DNA of 64,000 nucleotides from Vibrio comitans. GTDB taxonomy: Bacteria > Pseudomonadota > Gammaproteobacteria > Enterobacterales > Vibrionaceae. Positions 62,862-64,000 of the stretch are shown piece by piece; position 1 is the first letter of the stretch; every line of letters begins with the position of its first letter. The DNA lies in assembly GCA_024346835.1 (NCBI GenBank), contig AP024866.1:2046001-2110000 (forward strand). Direction: 5' to 3'. The notes beneath the pieces were generated by a model that saw nothing but the letters and a program-made list of their open reading frames with translations, was not told the origin of the DNA and did not search any database. The position numbers and the translations under genes were made by a program.

Positions 62862-64000
62862 TTACTTAATGATGTACATATCTTTAGAGAACAGCTTGTC
62901 TTCTGCGTTGTTGCTTGGGTAGCCGCCCACTTTTTCTGAAACTAGACGAGAAGTAACGTACTGGTAGATAGGCGCGATTGGCATATCTTTAGCTAGTTGC
63001 TTTTCTGCTTCTACGTAAATTGCTTCACGCTCAGCATCACTAGTTGCCGCCATAGCTTTCGCCATTAACGCATCGTAAGTTTCGCTGTGGTACTTAGGAT
63101 CGTTTGAGCTGTTGTTAGATTGCATTAGCGATAGGAAGCTTGATGCTTCGTTGTAATCGCCACACCAACCAGCACGAGTCACATCAAAGTTACCTTGACG
63201 ACGTGTATCTAGGTAAGTTTTCCACTCTTGGTTCTCAAGCGTTACTCTTACGCCAAGATCTTTAGCCCACATAGATTGTACTGCTGTAGCAATCTTCTTG
63301 TGGTTTTCAGATGTGTTGTAAAGAAGTGTAAACGTTAGAGGGTTGCTCTTATCAAAACCAGCTTCAGCTAGAAGCTCTTTTGCTTTAGCTACACGTTCTT
63401 TCTGAGAAAGTTTACCGTACTCAGGAAGCTCTGGGTTGAAGCCCGCAGTGATTTCAGGAGTTAGGAAGTAAGCTGGCTTTTGACCTTGACCTAGGATTAG
63501 GTTCGCGATTACGTCACGGTCGATAGTGTAAGACAGAGCTTCACGTACACGAACGTCATCGAATGGTGCTTTAGCATTGTTAAAGCCGTAGTAGTAAGAA
63601 CATAGGTTGCCCTTAACATCTACAGACTCTGGGTGTTCTTTCTTAAGGCGCTTGAAGTGCTCGATAGGCAGTTCGTTAGTGATTTGAATCTCGCCAGATA
63701 GGAAGCGGTTCATCTCAGCAACTTGGTTCTCAACCGGTAGGAAAGTTACCTTGTTAAGAACTGTGTTCTCGTTGTCCCAGTAGTTAGCGTTACGAACTAG
63801 CTCGATGCGCTCGTTTACTACCCACTTGTCCATAACGAATGCACCGTTACCAACGAAGTTTTCAGGCTTAGTCCATTGGTCACCAAACTTCTCAACAGTT
63901 CCACGGTGAACTGGCTTAACAGTGGTGTGACCCATCATCTTAACGAAGTATGGAACAGCTTGTTCTAGTTGAATTTCTAGAGTGTGCTCATCAAGAGCTT
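62862..64000 (-). CDS. oppA: Oligopeptide-binding protein OppA (partial, runs off right edge)
   Basis: The C-terminal ~378 residues of the periplasmic peptide-binding protein. The visible part is typical of SBP family 5: VEKFGDQWTKPENFVGNGAFVMDKWVVNERIELVRN, VREALSYTIDRDVI, GWCGDYNEASSFL, and MPIAPIYQYVTSRLVSEKVGGY. The frame is open to the edge, so the start and signal peptide lie beyond 64000. About 95 bases separate it from oppB, and a hairpin in that gap may reduce downstream expression, as in other opp operons. Confidence 0.93.
   Translation of the reverse strand, partial: ALDEHTLEIQLEQAVPYFVKMMGHTTVKPVHRGTVEKFGDQWTKPENFVGNGAFVMDKWVVNERIELVRNANYWDNENTVLNKVTFLPVENQVAEMNRFLSGEIQITNELPIEHFKRLKKEHPESVDVKGNLCSYYYGFNNAKAPFDDVRVREALSYTIDRDVIANLILGQGQKPAYFLTPEITAGFNPELPEYGKLSQKERVAKAKELLAEAGFDKSNPLTFTLLYNTSENHKKIATAVQSMWAKDLGVRVTLENQEWKTYLDTRRQGNFDVTRAGWCGDYNEASSFLSLMQSNNSSNDPKYHSETYDALMAKAMAATSDAEREAIYVEAEKQLAKDMPIAPIYQYVTSRLVSEKVGGYPSNNAEDKLFSKDMYIIK

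Overview
The window looks like a Vibrio (Vibrionaceae) chromosome: a five-copy tRNA-Tyr array, the enterobacterial/Vibrio order ffs - ybaZ - ybaY - tesB, an OppBCDF-OppA operon, a VexGH-type RND pump without its own TolC, a PhnX phosphonate cluster, and Vibrio-like small palindromic repeats. No tool was run. Family calls come from reading motifs, and the genus is an inference.

Left chromosomal segment (1-16.1 kb). A phosphonate-type operon runs off the left edge (ABC permease, MalK-like ATPase, PhnX, iron alcohol dehydrogenase). It is followed by a decayed IS3-family transposase, a secreted protein, an alpha/beta hydrolase, a YjaB-type acetyltransferase, a three-gene ABC exporter operon with two DUF3526-type permeases, an ArsR regulator with a small membrane partner, a BCCT transporter and an LtrA-family protein.

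Genomic island (about 16.13-40.32 kb). A 29-bp perfect direct repeat occurs at 16134-16162 and 40295-40323. The right copy is the 3' end of the SRP RNA gene ffs (minus strand). A 678-aa tyrosine integrase (38152-40188) lies just inside that copy. The 24 kb between the repeats is AT-rich and full of unfamiliar genes, as expected of an element integrated at ffs. Cargo includes: a glycine-rich membrane protein, a 91-aa protein and a 1192-aa UvrD-type helicase with a complete DEDDh exonuclease inserted (the best candidate for an undescribed nucleic-acid-targeting system); endonuclease I; a 34-aa Cys-rich mini-protein; a structured non-coding region; a second recombinase; a large lipoprotein with a Cys-rich secreted partner; an EVE-HNH nuclease; a small membrane protein paired with a TIR-like protein; a PIN-domain protein; and a membrane J-domain protein. 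The nucleases and TIR-like gene suggest a defence island. That role is inferred.

Right chromosomal segment (40.3-64 kb). ffs, a membrane protein, ybaZ-like ATL, ybaY, tesB, putP, a divergent DecR-like regulator and CdsH-like PLP enzyme, a FAN1-like nuclease, a DUF1244 protein, an outer-membrane barrel, an AlkA-like glycosylase, an RND efflux pair, five tandem tRNA-Tyr genes, a glutathionyl-hydroquinone reductase, an array of six ~134-bp palindromic repeat units, a surface-antigen-type barrel, and the opp operon running off the right edge inside oppA.
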